From positions 1 through 64,000 of the forward strand of contig NZ_MDEC01000001.1 in NCBI RefSeq assembly GCF_002939785.1: 64,000 nt of DNA, written 5' to 3'. This DNA comes from Xanthomonas codiaei. Lineage in GTDB: Bacteria; Pseudomonadota; Gammaproteobacteria; Xanthomonadales; Xanthomonadaceae. Each line of letters starts with the position of its first letter. The stretch's first letter is position 1. The notes under the pieces are model-generated. The model was given only the letters and a program-made list of their open reading frames with translations. It was not told where the DNA came from and searched no databases. The translations under genes and the position numbers were made by a program. This document shows, one piece after another, positions 16,970 through 26,204 of the stretch.

Positions 16970-19900
16970 ATGCTGATGGTTCGCAAGGCGTTCGGCCGTG
17001 GAGCGCTGTGGTTGTTGTGTGGTTGCATGGCCTGGGCTGCAGTGGAGGCTGCGCCCGCTGATGCGCCTTCGCCCGGCCCATACGATGTGCGCGTGCTGGC
17101 GGGCGGGATGGGGTTGGCGAAGAAGCTTGCCGCCGATGCGCCGTTGTTGGCTGCCGACGCAGACTGGAGCGTGTCGGGCTGGGTGCGTCCTTCGCGTGCG
17201 ACCGCCGGCCCGGCCTTGATCGCCGGCATTGGCGAACCGCAAACCGCAGGCCGCTATTTCACGATCGACAACGGCAGGCTCGGCTTCGTGCAGGGCGCCG
17301 ACACCGTGCTGCGCAGCAGGCAGGCACTGCGTGCCGGTACCTGGACACAGATCGCGGCGGTGGCGCAAGGCGGGCAGTTGACGCTGTACGCCGACGGCCG
17401 CCGGGTTGCCAGCGGCGCACTGCGCAAGAAGGTAGTCGCACCGGTGCTGATGTTCGGCCCACGCGAACAGCCGGCCGCGTATACGCAGCACTTCGGTGGC
17501 GAGATTGCCGGTTTCGTCGCGCAAGCCGGCGCACTGGATGCTGCAGCTGTCGCGCAGCTCGCAGGCAGGGCACCTGACGCGGCCTTGCAGCGTTTCGAAG
17601 ACGCCTCGCCGGCCTGGCAGGTGCAGGTCAGGCAGATGGCTGGCCAGGTTGCACCGCAGGCGCCGGCAACCTTGCCACGCAGCGCAGCGGCCTTTTCTGC
17701 GCCGGTGGCAACGCCGATACAACAGGCGCCCGCATTGCAGCCGCTGGATGCAGCGGCGTGGCGGGTGGGTGCGTGGCAGCTGGCTGCCGCACCGGATCTG
17801 GGGCAGGCCACCGGCGCCAGCCTGTCGCGCGGCGATGACGCAGGCGCTGCCGCTGCCGCGGCCTGGCATGTGGCCACCGTGCCGGGCACCGTGCTCACCA
17901 CGCTGGTCGATCGTGGCGTGTATCCGGATCCGGATATCGGCCTCAACAACATGGTCATTCCCGAATCGCTGAGTCGGCAGGACTGGTGGTACCGCAGCAG
18001 TTTCGATCTGCCCGCGGCAGCGCAGGACAGGCGGCTGGAACTGCTGTTCAACGGCATCAACTATGCCGGCGAGATCTGGGTCAATGGCACCCAGGTGGGG
18101 CGCACGCGCGGTGCCTTCGCACGTGGGCGCTTCGATGTCAGCAAGCAGCTCAAGGCTGGCCGCAACGTGATTGCGGTACGCGTCTCTCCGCCGCCGCATC
18201 CTGGCATCGCGCACGAGCAGTCGATGACCGCAGGCGTGGGCGAGAACGGCGGCGTGCAGGCGCTGGATGGGCCAACCTTCATCGCCAGCGAAGGCTGGGA
18301 CTGGATTCCGGCGGTACGTGATCGCAACACCGGCCTGTGGCAGGACGTGCAGTTGCACGCCACCGGGCCGGTGGCGCTTGGCGACACCCAGGTCGTCACG
18401 ACCCGGCTGGCCCCGGATCATCGGCGTGCCGAACTCGAAGTCAACGTACCGTTGCGCAACGAGACCGCCGCAGTGGTACAGGGCACCGTGCAACTGGCCG
18501 TGGGCGATGTGCGCATCCAGCGCCAGGTCGAGGTGCCGGTCGGTGGCACCACACTCAAGCTCACCGCGGCCGATACGCCGGAACTGGTCATCGCCAACCC
18601 CCGGCTGTGGTGGCCCAACGGCTATGGCGAACCGGCGCTGTATCCCTTGCAGGTCGGCGTGGATGTGGCCGGTACCCGCTCGGACACCCAGCGCCTGCGC
18701 TTTGGCATACGCGAAGTCAGCTACGAACTGTCGCTGTTCGACCAGGACGGCGCGTTGCGCCGCGTGCTGGTGGATTTCAACAAGGCCCGGCAGCGTGGCG
18801 AACGCATCGTCGATGCGCGGCACAGCGCAATTCGCCCCGTGCCCGGCGGCGATGCGCAGTCGTTCTACCCGGGTGCGCAGGCCTCGCCGGCGGTGACGCC
18901 GCTGAGCGATGACGCGCTGGCGCCTTATCTGGCCATCCGCATCAATGGCGTGCGCATTGCCGTCAAGGGCGGCAACTGGGGCATGGACGATTGGCGCAAG
19001 CGCGTCTCGCGCGAACGGCTGGAACCGTATTTCCGCCTGCAACGCGACGCGCACTTCAACGTGGTGCGCAACTGGGTGGGACAGAACACCGAAGCCAGTT
19101 TCTACGAGCTGGCCGACGAATACGGCATGCTGGTCTTCAATGACTTCTGGCAATCCACGCAGAACTACAACATGGAGCCCGCCGATGCGGCGCTGTTCCT
19201 GGACAACGCCGCCGAAGTGATCAAACGCTTCCGCAATCATCCTTCCATCGTGCTGTGGTTCGGGCGCAACGAAGGCGTTCCCGCACCCATCCTCAACGAG
19301 GGCCTGGATAAGCTGGTCGCCGACCTCGATGGCACGCGCTGGTATACAGGCAGCTCCAATCAGGTCAACCTGCAGGGCAGCGGGCCGTACAACTACCGTG
19401 AGCCGGTGGCCTATTTCAATGCCCTGGCACAGGGCTTTTCGGTGGAGGTGGGCACGCCGTCGTTTTCCACCCTGGAGTCGTTCAAGGCATCGGTTCCGGC
19501 AGCGCAGGACCAGTGGCCGATCAGCGATGCCTGGGCGTATCACGACTGGCATCAGTCCGGAAACGGCGATACCGCCAGTTTCATGCGCTCGCTCACCGAC
19601 AAGCTTGGTGCGCCGACCAGCCTGGACGATTTCGAGCGCAAGGCGCAACTGCTCAACTACGACACCCACCGCGCCATCTTCGAAGGCTTCAACGCGCAGC
19701 TGTGGACCAAGAACAGCGGGCGGCTGTTGTGGATGAGCCATCCGGCATGGCCCAGCAACATGTGGCAGGTCTACAGCCACGATTACGACACCCACGCGGC
19801 GTATTACGGCGTGCGCAACGCGGCCGAGACCCTGCATGTGCAGATGAACCTGCCGGGGCACGAGGTGGTGGTGGTCAACAACGCCAGCACGCCGGTGCGT

Positions 19901-20446
19901 GGCCTGCGCGTGCGCGCGGAGGTCTATGGCAGCGATGGCGCCCTGCTGCAGCAACGCGAGCAGGCCGTGGATGCAGCGCCTGTGGCGGTCTCGGCGCCGG
20001 TGCTGCAACTGGCGCCGTTGCTCAAGGACACCAACGGGCTGGGCTTCGTGCGGCTGCAATTGCTCGACCGCGATGGGCTGGTGCGCTCGCGCAATTTCTA
20101 CTGGGTGGCCGGGAACGACTCCGCCATGCGCGGCCTCACTGCGCTGGCCGCGGTGCCGGTGCAGCTCGCCACGCGGCTGGATGACGGTGCCGAGCCGGTA
20201 TTGCGCGCCAGCGTGCGCAATCCATCGCAGCAGGTTGCGCTCAATACCAAGTTGACCCTGGTGGATGCGCACGGCCAACGCATCCTGCCGGCGTATTACA
20301 GCGACAACTATCTCAGCCTGGTGCCGGGCGAACAGCGCGAGATCGAGATCCGCGGCCCGTCGGCGTCCGTCTTGCGCAACGCCACGCTGCAGCTGCGCGG
20401 CTGGAATGTCCAACCATCAAGCGGCGCGGTCAGCGGGTCCCCGTAA
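16970..20446 (+). CDS. GH2 glycoside hydrolase with N-terminal LamG-like domain
   Basis: A 1158-residue exported enzyme. The ATG at 16970 follows GGGAGAGG by 7 bp and begins a signal peptide (ALWLLCGCMAWAAVEA). Residues about 45-210 form a LamG/concanavalin-like fold (WSVSGWVRPS, YFTIDNGRLGF, LTLYADGRRVASG). The GH2 sugar-binding, immunoglobulin-like and TIM-barrel domains follow. WFGRNEG gives the acid/base Glu768, and Glu826 in FSVEVGTPSFSTLESF is the likely nucleophile. The layout resembles exo-beta-glucosaminidase or beta-mannosidase members rather than LacZ. It sits beside a TonB-dependent receptor and divergent GH97, suggesting a carbohydrate-use locus. The exact sugar is unknown. Confidence 0.87.
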   Translation: MLMVRKAFGRGALWLLCGCMAWAAVEAAPADAPSPGPYDVRVLAGGMGLAKKLAADAPLLAADADWSVSGWVRPSRATAGPALIAGIGEPQTAGRYFTIDNGRLGFVQGADTVLRSRQALRAGTWTQIAAVAQGGQLTLYADGRRVASGALRKKVVAPVLMFGPREQPAAYTQHFGGEIAGFVAQAGALDAAAVAQLAGRAPDAALQRFEDASPAWQVQVRQMAGQVAPQAPATLPRSAAAFSAPVATPIQQAPALQPLDAAAWRVGAWQLAAAPDLGQATGASLSRGDDAGAAAAAAWHVATVPGTVLTTLVDRGVYPDPDIGLNNMVIPESLSRQDWWYRSSFDLPAAAQDRRLELLFNGINYAGEIWVNGTQVGRTRGAFARGRFDVSKQLKAGRNVIAVRVSPPPHPGIAHEQSMTAGVGENGGVQALDGPTFIASEGWDWIPAVRDRNTGLWQDVQLHATGPVALGDTQVVTTRLAPDHRRAELEVNVPLRNETAAVVQGTVQLAVGDVRIQRQVEVPVGGTTLKLTAADTPELVIANPRLWWPNGYGEPALYPLQVGVDVAGTRSDTQRLRFGIREVSYELSLFDQDGALRRVLVDFNKARQRGERIVDARHSAIRPVPGGDAQSFYPGAQASPAVTPLSDDALAPYLAIRINGVRIAVKGGNWGMDDWRKRVSRERLEPYFRLQRDAHFNVVRNWVGQNTEASFYELADEYGMLVFNDFWQSTQNYNMEPADAALFLDNAAEVIKRFRNHPSIVLWFGRNEGVPAPILNEGLDKLVADLDGTRWYTGSSNQVNLQGSGPYNYREPVAYFNALAQGFSVEVGTPSFSTLESFKASVPAAQDQWPISDAWAYHDWHQSGNGDTASFMRSLTDKLGAPTSLDDFERKAQLLNYDTHRAIFEGFNAQLWTKNSGRLLWMSHPAWPSNMWQVYSHDYDTHAAYYGVRNAAETLHVQMNLPGHEVVVVNNASTPVRGLRVRAEVYGSDGALLQQREQAVDAAPVAVSAPVLQLAPLLKDTNGLGFVRLQLLDRDGLVRSRNFYWVAGNDSAMRGLTALAAVPVQLATRLDDGAEPVLRASVRNPSQQVALNTKLTLVDAHGQRILPAYYSDNYLSLVPGEQREIEIRGPSASVLRNATLQLRGWNVQPSSGAVSGSP

Positions 20447-20463
20447 CGCGCCAGCAAGTTGCC

Positions 20464-20485
20464 ACGCCATGCCGGTGCATGGCGT
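20464..20485 (+). terminator. Hairpin between GH2 and the TonB-dependent receptor
   Basis: ACGCCATGC and GCATGGCGT make perfect 9-bp arms around CGGT, 17 bp after the GH2 stop. It may separate or attenuate transcription into the receptor gene. Confidence 0.5.
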
Positions 20486-20586
20486 TGTGCAGTGACGTGC
20501 GGGTTCGCGCGTCAGCCAACACCGCAGTGCCCCCCGCATTGCCATTCGAAACGGTCGTGGAGTGTCGTCATCCCTGGGAGGGGACC

Positions 20587-23523
20587 ATGAACAAGCTGCA
20601 TCGCAGTACCCGTCATACGCCGCTGGCCGCCGCGCTCGCGGTAGCACTGACCCTGGCGGCCGCACAGGCCGCCGCGCAGGACGCAGGCAGCACCGCCGGC
20701 GTCACCGAGCTGGACAAGGTCATGGTCAAGGGCGTGCGCGGCGCGCAGGCCGAGGCCATCGAAAACAAGCGCACCGCCGCGCAGATCATCGATTCGATCT
20801 CGGCCGAAGACATCGGCAAGTTGCCCGACGTCACCATCACCGATTCGCTGCAGCGCGTGCCCGGCGTGCAGATCCGGCGTTCGGCCGGCGAGGGTTCGCA
20901 GCTCAACATCCGCGGCATGCCGCAGGTGCAGACCACCATGAACGGCGAGTTGTATCTGAGCGCCGGCGGCGGCGACCAGTTCGGCCAACCGAACATCGGG
21001 CGCGCACAACCGGATTTCGTCGACATCCCGCCGACGCTGTTCAGCGGCGTGGACGTGATCAAGTCGCCCACCGCCGCCGACCTGGATGGCGGCATCAGCG
21101 GTACCGTCTCGCTGAAGACCCGCCGCCCGTTCGACCTGCCCGAAGGCTGGACCTTCAGTGGCCAGGCCGAAGGCTCCTACGGCGATCGCGTGCAGGAACT
21201 CAACGAGCTGTATTCCGGGCTGGCCAGCTTCCGCACCGAACGCTGGGGCGCGCTGCTGGCGGTCTCGTATTCCGATGCCACCCTGGAAAACAAGCACCCC
21301 AGCGTGTATTCCAACGGCGCGCAGAAATCCACCGAGCAGAACGTGGGCTTCGATTTCAACGGCGACGGCCGCATCGGCAGCAACACAGACCCGTCCAACC
21401 TGCCGCGCGACTATTTCTACAACTGGGTGGCCACCGAGCTGGACAACCGCAGCACCGATCGCCAGCGGACCGGCGTCAACGGCTCGTTCCAGTTCAACAT
21501 CAACGACTCCTGGACGCTGCTGGCCGACGCGGCCTACACCAAGCTCGAAGATCACGACACCTCGGTGGCCGCGCAGCTGCACACCGGTTGGGCAACCAAT
21601 CAGTTGCAGCCCGGATCGGTGGTCGATTCCAACGGCGTACTCGAATACGGCCAGTTCCGCTACAACCGCTTCCAGGCGCATTCGATGGCCGGTGTGGCCG
21701 ATTCGGATTCGCTCAACACCAATCTGGAAGTGCGCTTCGATGACGGCGGTCCGTTTCGTGCGTCGTTCCGCTGGGTGCACGGCGATGCGCAGCGTACCTA
21801 CGACGAAGCGCGTGCCGATGCGGTGGTGACCCGTGGCGACCGGATCACGCGCGCCAATGGGGTGACCCAGTGGGCGAACGCCAACGGCCTTCCGACCGTG
21901 GATGCTTCGGTGGATTTTCGCGGAAGCTACCCGGCGGTGAATCTGGGCACCGATGTGTCCAACCCGGACAACTGGCAGCTGATGTCCACCTGGGCGCAGG
22001 GCAACAAGATCGAGGCGAGCATGGACGCGTTTCGTGCCGACGGCACCTTCGAGTTCGATGAAGGCGTGGTGCGCGGCTTCCAGTTCGGCATCCGTTATGG
22101 CGAGCGCGAGGTCAAGCTCGATACCTATCGCTACCTGTCGCCGGTATCGACCACCTGCGCCGACCCGAATCGTTCGCTGTACTACTTCAAGGATCCGCTG
22201 ATCGTGGATACCTGCAGCGGCGTCTCCGAAGCGCGGCTGCTGCCGTTCAATTCCATCCCCGGTTACTGGGCCTACTTCAACGACTTCGATCCGCTCAAGG
22301 TGACCGGCCTGGGCAGCCAGGGCTTGCCGGCGATCAACCCGCAGGTCATGAAGGACCCGGTGGGGTATCTCAACAGCCTGTACCCAGGCAACGTGGCGTA
22401 CCAGCAGGCGGCGGACTCCTACAAGGTCACCGAGAAGAGCACCGCGGCGTACTTCCTGGCGAACCTGGAAGGCGGCACCGGCAGCGCGCTGCCGTGGACG
22501 GCCAACATCGGTGCGCGCATCGTGCAGACCAAGCTGGCGATCGATCAGTATCTGAGCAGCGGCAATGTGTTTATCGGCAATGTTGAATGGAACGGCGTGA
22601 GCCCGGCCATCGGCACCAATCGCCTGAACCGTCAGTACACCGACGTGCTGCCCACCGCCAATCTGTCGCTGGACATCACCGACGCCCAGAAGCTGCGCTT
22701 TGCCTACAACAAGGCGGTGGCACGTCAGGACCTGCCCGATCTGGGCCGTGGCCTGGTGAGCTTCTATGCGGTCAACGGCACGCCGCCACGCAATCCGTCG
22801 TTGCCGTCGGATGCGGTGTTGTTCCTCAATGGCCGCTCCGGTAATCCGGATCTGGATCCGTATCGCGCCACCAACTACAACGCTTCATGGGAGTGGTATT
22901 TCTCCGATGCGTCGCTGGTCAGCGTGGGCGCCTTCCTGATCGACGTGAAGTCCTTCCCCACCACCGTGACCAACATCGAGCTGTTGCCCGACGCCGATGG
23001 CGTGGCGCGTCTGGGCGGCCCGGTGGAACGCATCGTCAACGGCGGTGGCGGCAAGATCAAGGGCTTTGAAATCGGCTATCAGCAGGCCTTCGACTTCCTG
23101 CCGGGCTGGTTGAGCGGCTTCGGCACCAACATCAACTACACCTTCTCCGACGCCGATACCGACAACACCGATATCGAAGGCAACACGCTTCCCATCGGCG
23201 ACAACTCCAAGCACCAGGCCAATGCGGTGCTGTGGTACCAGAAGGACAAGCTGCAGGCGCGCGTAGCCTATAACTGGCGCAGCAAACGCTTCAGCCAGAT
23301 CAACAGCGGTGCCTGGGGCGACGAGCTGGCGATCTGGAACGACGACGTCGGCTATCTGGATGCCTCCTTCAGCTACGACGTCAACGACCATCTGACGCTG
23401 TACGCCCAGGCCACCAACCTCACCGGTGAAAGCGAACGCCGTTACGCGCAGTGGACCAATCACTACTACGACCAGAACATCTTCGAGCGTCGTTACTACG
23501 CCGGTCTGCGTCTGCGTTTCTGA
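20587..23523 (+). CDS. TonB-dependent outer-membrane receptor
   Basis: A 978-residue receptor. The ATG at 20587 follows GGGAGGGGACC closely and starts a signal peptide ending AQAAAQ. The plug begins LDKVMVKGVRGAQAEAIENK (TonB-box region), then IADSL-type DVTITDSLQRVPGVQIRR, NIRGMPQVQTTMNGE and FSGVDVIKSPTAADLDGG. The 22-strand barrel ends with the outer-membrane signature LRLRF. This matches the large Xanthomonas group that imports plant-derived glycans rather than the siderophore type. Its place after GH2, and with GH97 upstream, suggests it takes up the oligosaccharide those enzymes process. Confidence 0.93.
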   Translation: MNKLHRSTRHTPLAAALAVALTLAAAQAAAQDAGSTAGVTELDKVMVKGVRGAQAEAIENKRTAAQIIDSISAEDIGKLPDVTITDSLQRVPGVQIRRSAGEGSQLNIRGMPQVQTTMNGELYLSAGGGDQFGQPNIGRAQPDFVDIPPTLFSGVDVIKSPTAADLDGGISGTVSLKTRRPFDLPEGWTFSGQAEGSYGDRVQELNELYSGLASFRTERWGALLAVSYSDATLENKHPSVYSNGAQKSTEQNVGFDFNGDGRIGSNTDPSNLPRDYFYNWVATELDNRSTDRQRTGVNGSFQFNINDSWTLLADAAYTKLEDHDTSVAAQLHTGWATNQLQPGSVVDSNGVLEYGQFRYNRFQAHSMAGVADSDSLNTNLEVRFDDGGPFRASFRWVHGDAQRTYDEARADAVVTRGDRITRANGVTQWANANGLPTVDASVDFRGSYPAVNLGTDVSNPDNWQLMSTWAQGNKIEASMDAFRADGTFEFDEGVVRGFQFGIRYGEREVKLDTYRYLSPVSTTCADPNRSLYYFKDPLIVDTCSGVSEARLLPFNSIPGYWAYFNDFDPLKVTGLGSQGLPAINPQVMKDPVGYLNSLYPGNVAYQQAADSYKVTEKSTAAYFLANLEGGTGSALPWTANIGARIVQTKLAIDQYLSSGNVFIGNVEWNGVSPAIGTNRLNRQYTDVLPTANLSLDITDAQKLRFAYNKAVARQDLPDLGRGLVSFYAVNGTPPRNPSLPSDAVLFLNGRSGNPDLDPYRATNYNASWEWYFSDASLVSVGAFLIDVKSFPTTVTNIELLPDADGVARLGGPVERIVNGGGGKIKGFEIGYQQAFDFLPGWLSGFGTNINYTFSDADTDNTDIEGNTLPIGDNSKHQANAVLWYQKDKLQARVAYNWRSKRFSQINSGAWGDELAIWNDDVGYLDASFSYDVNDHLTLYAQATNLTGESERRYAQWTNHYYDQNIFERRYYAGLRLRF

Positions 23524-23535
23524 TCCGATGTACCG

Positions 23536-23573
23536 ATGTGCGACACGGCGCACTCCCGCGCCGTGCCGCACAT
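23536..23573 (+). terminator. Long hairpin just after the receptor gene
   Basis: ATGTGCG-A-CACGGCGC pairs with GCGCCGTG-C-CGCACAT: 15 base pairs with one mismatch around ACTCCC, 12 bp past the stop codon. Confidence 0.6.
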
Positions 23574-23678
23574 GGTCTTCTGTCGTCCCTCTCCAAGCGG
23601 TCATTGCGCGTTCTTCCCGTCGCCGGTGTTTTTCGGCGCTGCAGTACGTTCGACGGTAACGTCGGGCACCCTCCCATT

Positions 23679-23715
23679 CGGCCGCATCGTCGGGAAGCGA
23701 TGTGGCCGTTTTTTT
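23679..23715 (+). terminator. Rho-independent terminator
   Basis: CGGCCGCATCG and CGATGTGGCCG (one G-T pair) enclose an 8-base loop and are followed at once by seven T residues. This is the clearest intrinsic terminator on the left side of the window and probably ends the receptor transcript. Confidence 0.8.
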
Positions 23716-24217
23716 GTGCGTAATGGCACATCGATTTGTGGCGTAATGCCTGCAGTTGAAATGTCGCCATGGACAGTCGCTGGATCTGTGCCCAACCGCA
23801 ATATTTGAAGATTGCTTATGGCTGATATGCGGCGTAGTTTCCGCATGGCGAACACACCACCCCCGTTCGCAGGCACAGCATCCCCATGCTGATCGCTCAT
23901 TCGCTCCCTGGAGATACTCCGAACATCGCAGAGGCAACCGTCGCAACGATTATCTCGACGCGACCAGGTTGGCCTCCAAGGAATCTGAGGTCTTAGGCGA
24001 ATCGTCCCCGAATGCAAGCAGGCCAACAGCCTGGTTTCTGTCTGGGCGTCGCTGAATTATTGCCGCGCAACGACTCTTCGGCGGGACGCTGACGGAGCGT
24101 CATCGAGTGGCTCCAGAAATCTCTGATGGGCGCACTGAAAAAAGGACAAGGCAGGCCAAAAAAGGCAGTGCTTCAATGCGTGTCGATAAACACCATCCAA
24201 TCCTCAAGGTGAATCTC

Positions 24218-25900
24218 ATGAAATCCAGCAAAGGCATTCGTCGTCACTTCAAGCGCACGCTGGCGCTATCGCTGTTGGCAGTGAATCCGCTGTTCGTCGC
24301 TACCGTTTGTGCGCAGGTTCATGTCGATAATCCCTTCGTGGGCGCGACCGGTTATGTGAATCCGGATTACGCCAAGAAGGTCGATGCATCGATTGCAAAG
24401 GTGAAGGGCGCGCCGCTGAAGGCCAAGATGGGTGTGGTCAAGACCCATCCCACGTCGGTATGGCTGGATCGTATCGCCGCCATCGGTGGCGGGTCGCAGA
24501 ATGCCGGAAGGCTTGGCCTGCGCGGGCATCTGGATGCCGCGTTGGCGCAGAAGAAGCCCAATACGCCGATCACCGCCAGCTTCGTCATCTACAATCTGCC
24601 GGGCCGCGATTGCCATGCGCTGGCGTCCAACGGCGAATTGCCGCTGACGCCGGCAGCGCTGGAACGCTACAAGAAAGAATATATCGACGTGATTGCCGGG
24701 ATCTTCGCCGATCCCAAGTACAAGGACATCCGCATCGTCAACGTGATCGAGCCGGACAGCCTGCCGAATCTGGTCACCAATTTGAACGACATGCGCTGCG
24801 CCCTGGCCAGTTCCACCGGTATTTACGAAGAAGGCATCAAGTACGCCCTCAACAAGCTGCATGCCATCCCCAATACCTACAATTACCTGGATATCGGTCA
24901 CTCCGGGTGGTTGGGCTGGGACAGCAATCGCGGCCCGTCGATTTCGCTGTATACCCGGGTCGTGCAGGGCACCAATTCCGGTCTGGCGAGCGTGGACGGG
25001 TTTGTCACCAATACCGCAAATACCACGCCGTTGAACGAGCCGAATCTTCCCAATCCCGAGCTGAGCATCAACGGGCAGCCGATCAAGTCGTCGAAATACT
25101 ACGAATGGAATCCGTATTTCGACGAAACCGACTTTACCCAGGCGCTGTATAACGGTTTTGTCGGCGCAGGCTGGCCGAGCACCATCGGGTTTATCGTCGA
25201 TACCGGTCGCAATGGCTGGGGCGGCCCCAATCGTCCGGTCGGTGCGTTCGGCAGCGATATCAACAGCTACGTCAATTCGGGCCGCATCGATCGCCGCCTG
25301 CATCGCGGCAACTGGTGCAATCAGAAGGGCGCGGGCATCGGCGAACTGCCGACTGCTGCGCCAGGGCCGCACCTGGACGCCTACGCCTGGGTCAAGCCGC
25401 CGGGCGAATCGGATGGCTCCAGCAGCCTGATTCCGAACAACGAGGGCAAGGGCTTCGATCGCATGTGCGATCCCACCTACACCACCTCCGATGGCGTGTT
25501 GAGCGGTTCCTTCCCGGGCGCGCCCATCTCCGGCGCCTGGTTCCACAATCAGTTTGTCGAGCTGGTGAACAACGCCTACCCGGTGATCGCCACGGCCAGC
25601 ACCGCAAGCGTCGTAGCCGCGCCGCGCGTCGTTCCGGGCGCCACCCGCGGGCTGACCGCCCTCGGCGGCGATCGTCTGGTCAGGCTGAGCTGGTCGCCGG
25701 TCGCGGGAGCCAGCACTTACACGGTGCGGCGTCGGACCGGCAGCGGCGCGTTCGCGATCGTCGATGCCAACGTGACATCTGCGTCCTATCTCGACCGGGC
25801 CGTCACCAACGGCGCCAGTTACGACTATGTGGTGAGCGCCAATGGCGTGGCGGGAGCGGGTGCGCCATCGGCGCTGGTGCGTGCCAGGCCGGGTGAATGA
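24218..25900 (+). CDS. cbsA: GH6 cellobiohydrolase CbsA with C-terminal Fn3 domain
   Basis: A 560-residue exported enzyme starting MKSSKGIRRHFKRTLALSLL, with AAGGTGA before the ATG and signal cleavage near VCAQ; the in-frame extension to 24107 is rejected. Residues about 37-455 are a GH6 domain: VIYNLPGRDCHALASNGE, VNVIEPDSLPN with the probable catalytic acid Asp180, and GFIVDTGRNGWGG. Residues about 468-558 are a fibronectin type III domain (GDRLVRLSWSPVAGASTYTV). CbsA is secreted by the type II system, releases cellobiose from cellulose, and its presence has been associated with vascular (xylem) pathogenesis in Xanthomonas. The reading frame is intact here. Confidence 0.92.
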   Translation: MKSSKGIRRHFKRTLALSLLAVNPLFVATVCAQVHVDNPFVGATGYVNPDYAKKVDASIAKVKGAPLKAKMGVVKTHPTSVWLDRIAAIGGGSQNAGRLGLRGHLDAALAQKKPNTPITASFVIYNLPGRDCHALASNGELPLTPAALERYKKEYIDVIAGIFADPKYKDIRIVNVIEPDSLPNLVTNLNDMRCALASSTGIYEEGIKYALNKLHAIPNTYNYLDIGHSGWLGWDSNRGPSISLYTRVVQGTNSGLASVDGFVTNTANTTPLNEPNLPNPELSINGQPIKSSKYYEWNPYFDETDFTQALYNGFVGAGWPSTIGFIVDTGRNGWGGPNRPVGAFGSDINSYVNSGRIDRRLHRGNWCNQKGAGIGELPTAAPGPHLDAYAWVKPPGESDGSSSLIPNNEGKGFDRMCDPTYTTSDGVLSGSFPGAPISGAWFHNQFVELVNNAYPVIATASTASVVAAPRVVPGATRGLTALGGDRLVRLSWSPVAGASTYTVRRRTGSGAFAIVDANVTSASYLDRAVTNGASYDYVVSANGVAGAGAPSALVRARPGE

Positions 25901-26204
25901 CGAGGTCGCAGGGCAGCGGTATCCCGGTGTCCTGCGGCGGTGGCCAGTGCGTTGGTTGCATCGTGCGCTGGCCCCGTTGATGTAGTCGATGCGTTGTTCC
26001 ATGGCGGCCACCCGGCCGCCATGGATGCGTTGCAGGCAGGCATGGAGCGCCGCGTCGCTCGATCATCAGGCACCTTCCTGGCGCAGCGCCCAGCACCTGC
26101 GAGGCGGTTTCGATCCAGCGCCACAGGCGCCTGTCCGGGTCCAAACGCAGCATGACCCGACGCCGATCGACCGCGGCGGCACGGCACCTGGAGTACCGAC
26201 GCGA
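25901..26204. other. Intergenic region between cbsA and the LacI gene
   Basis: About 300 bp between convergent genes, holding a strong hairpin at 25999-26024 and no convincing gene. Confidence 0.6.
25999..26024. terminator. Bidirectional hairpin between cbsA and lacI-type gene
   Basis: CCATGGCGGCC and GGCCGCCATGG are perfect 11-bp arms around ACCC, 98 bp after cbsA and between convergent genes, so it could stop both transcripts. Confidence 0.55.

Larger units (their letters stand above)
23524..24217. other. Intergenic region upstream of cbsA
   Basis: About 690 bp with two hairpins near its left end (listed separately) and no convincing gene. The remainder must hold the cbsA promoter. I looked for a plant-inducible-promoter box (two TTCGC copies 15 bp apart) and found TTCGC pairs only at a wrong spacing. 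Confidence 0.6.

Noticed and set aside
16967-20413. 1148-residue open frame antisense to the GH2 gene
   Set aside because: His/Arg-rich shadow translation with no recognisable domain.
23880-23930. Plant-inducible-promoter (PIP) box upstream of cbsA
   Set aside because: TTCGC copies occur but are separated by about 29 bp, not the 15 bp needed.
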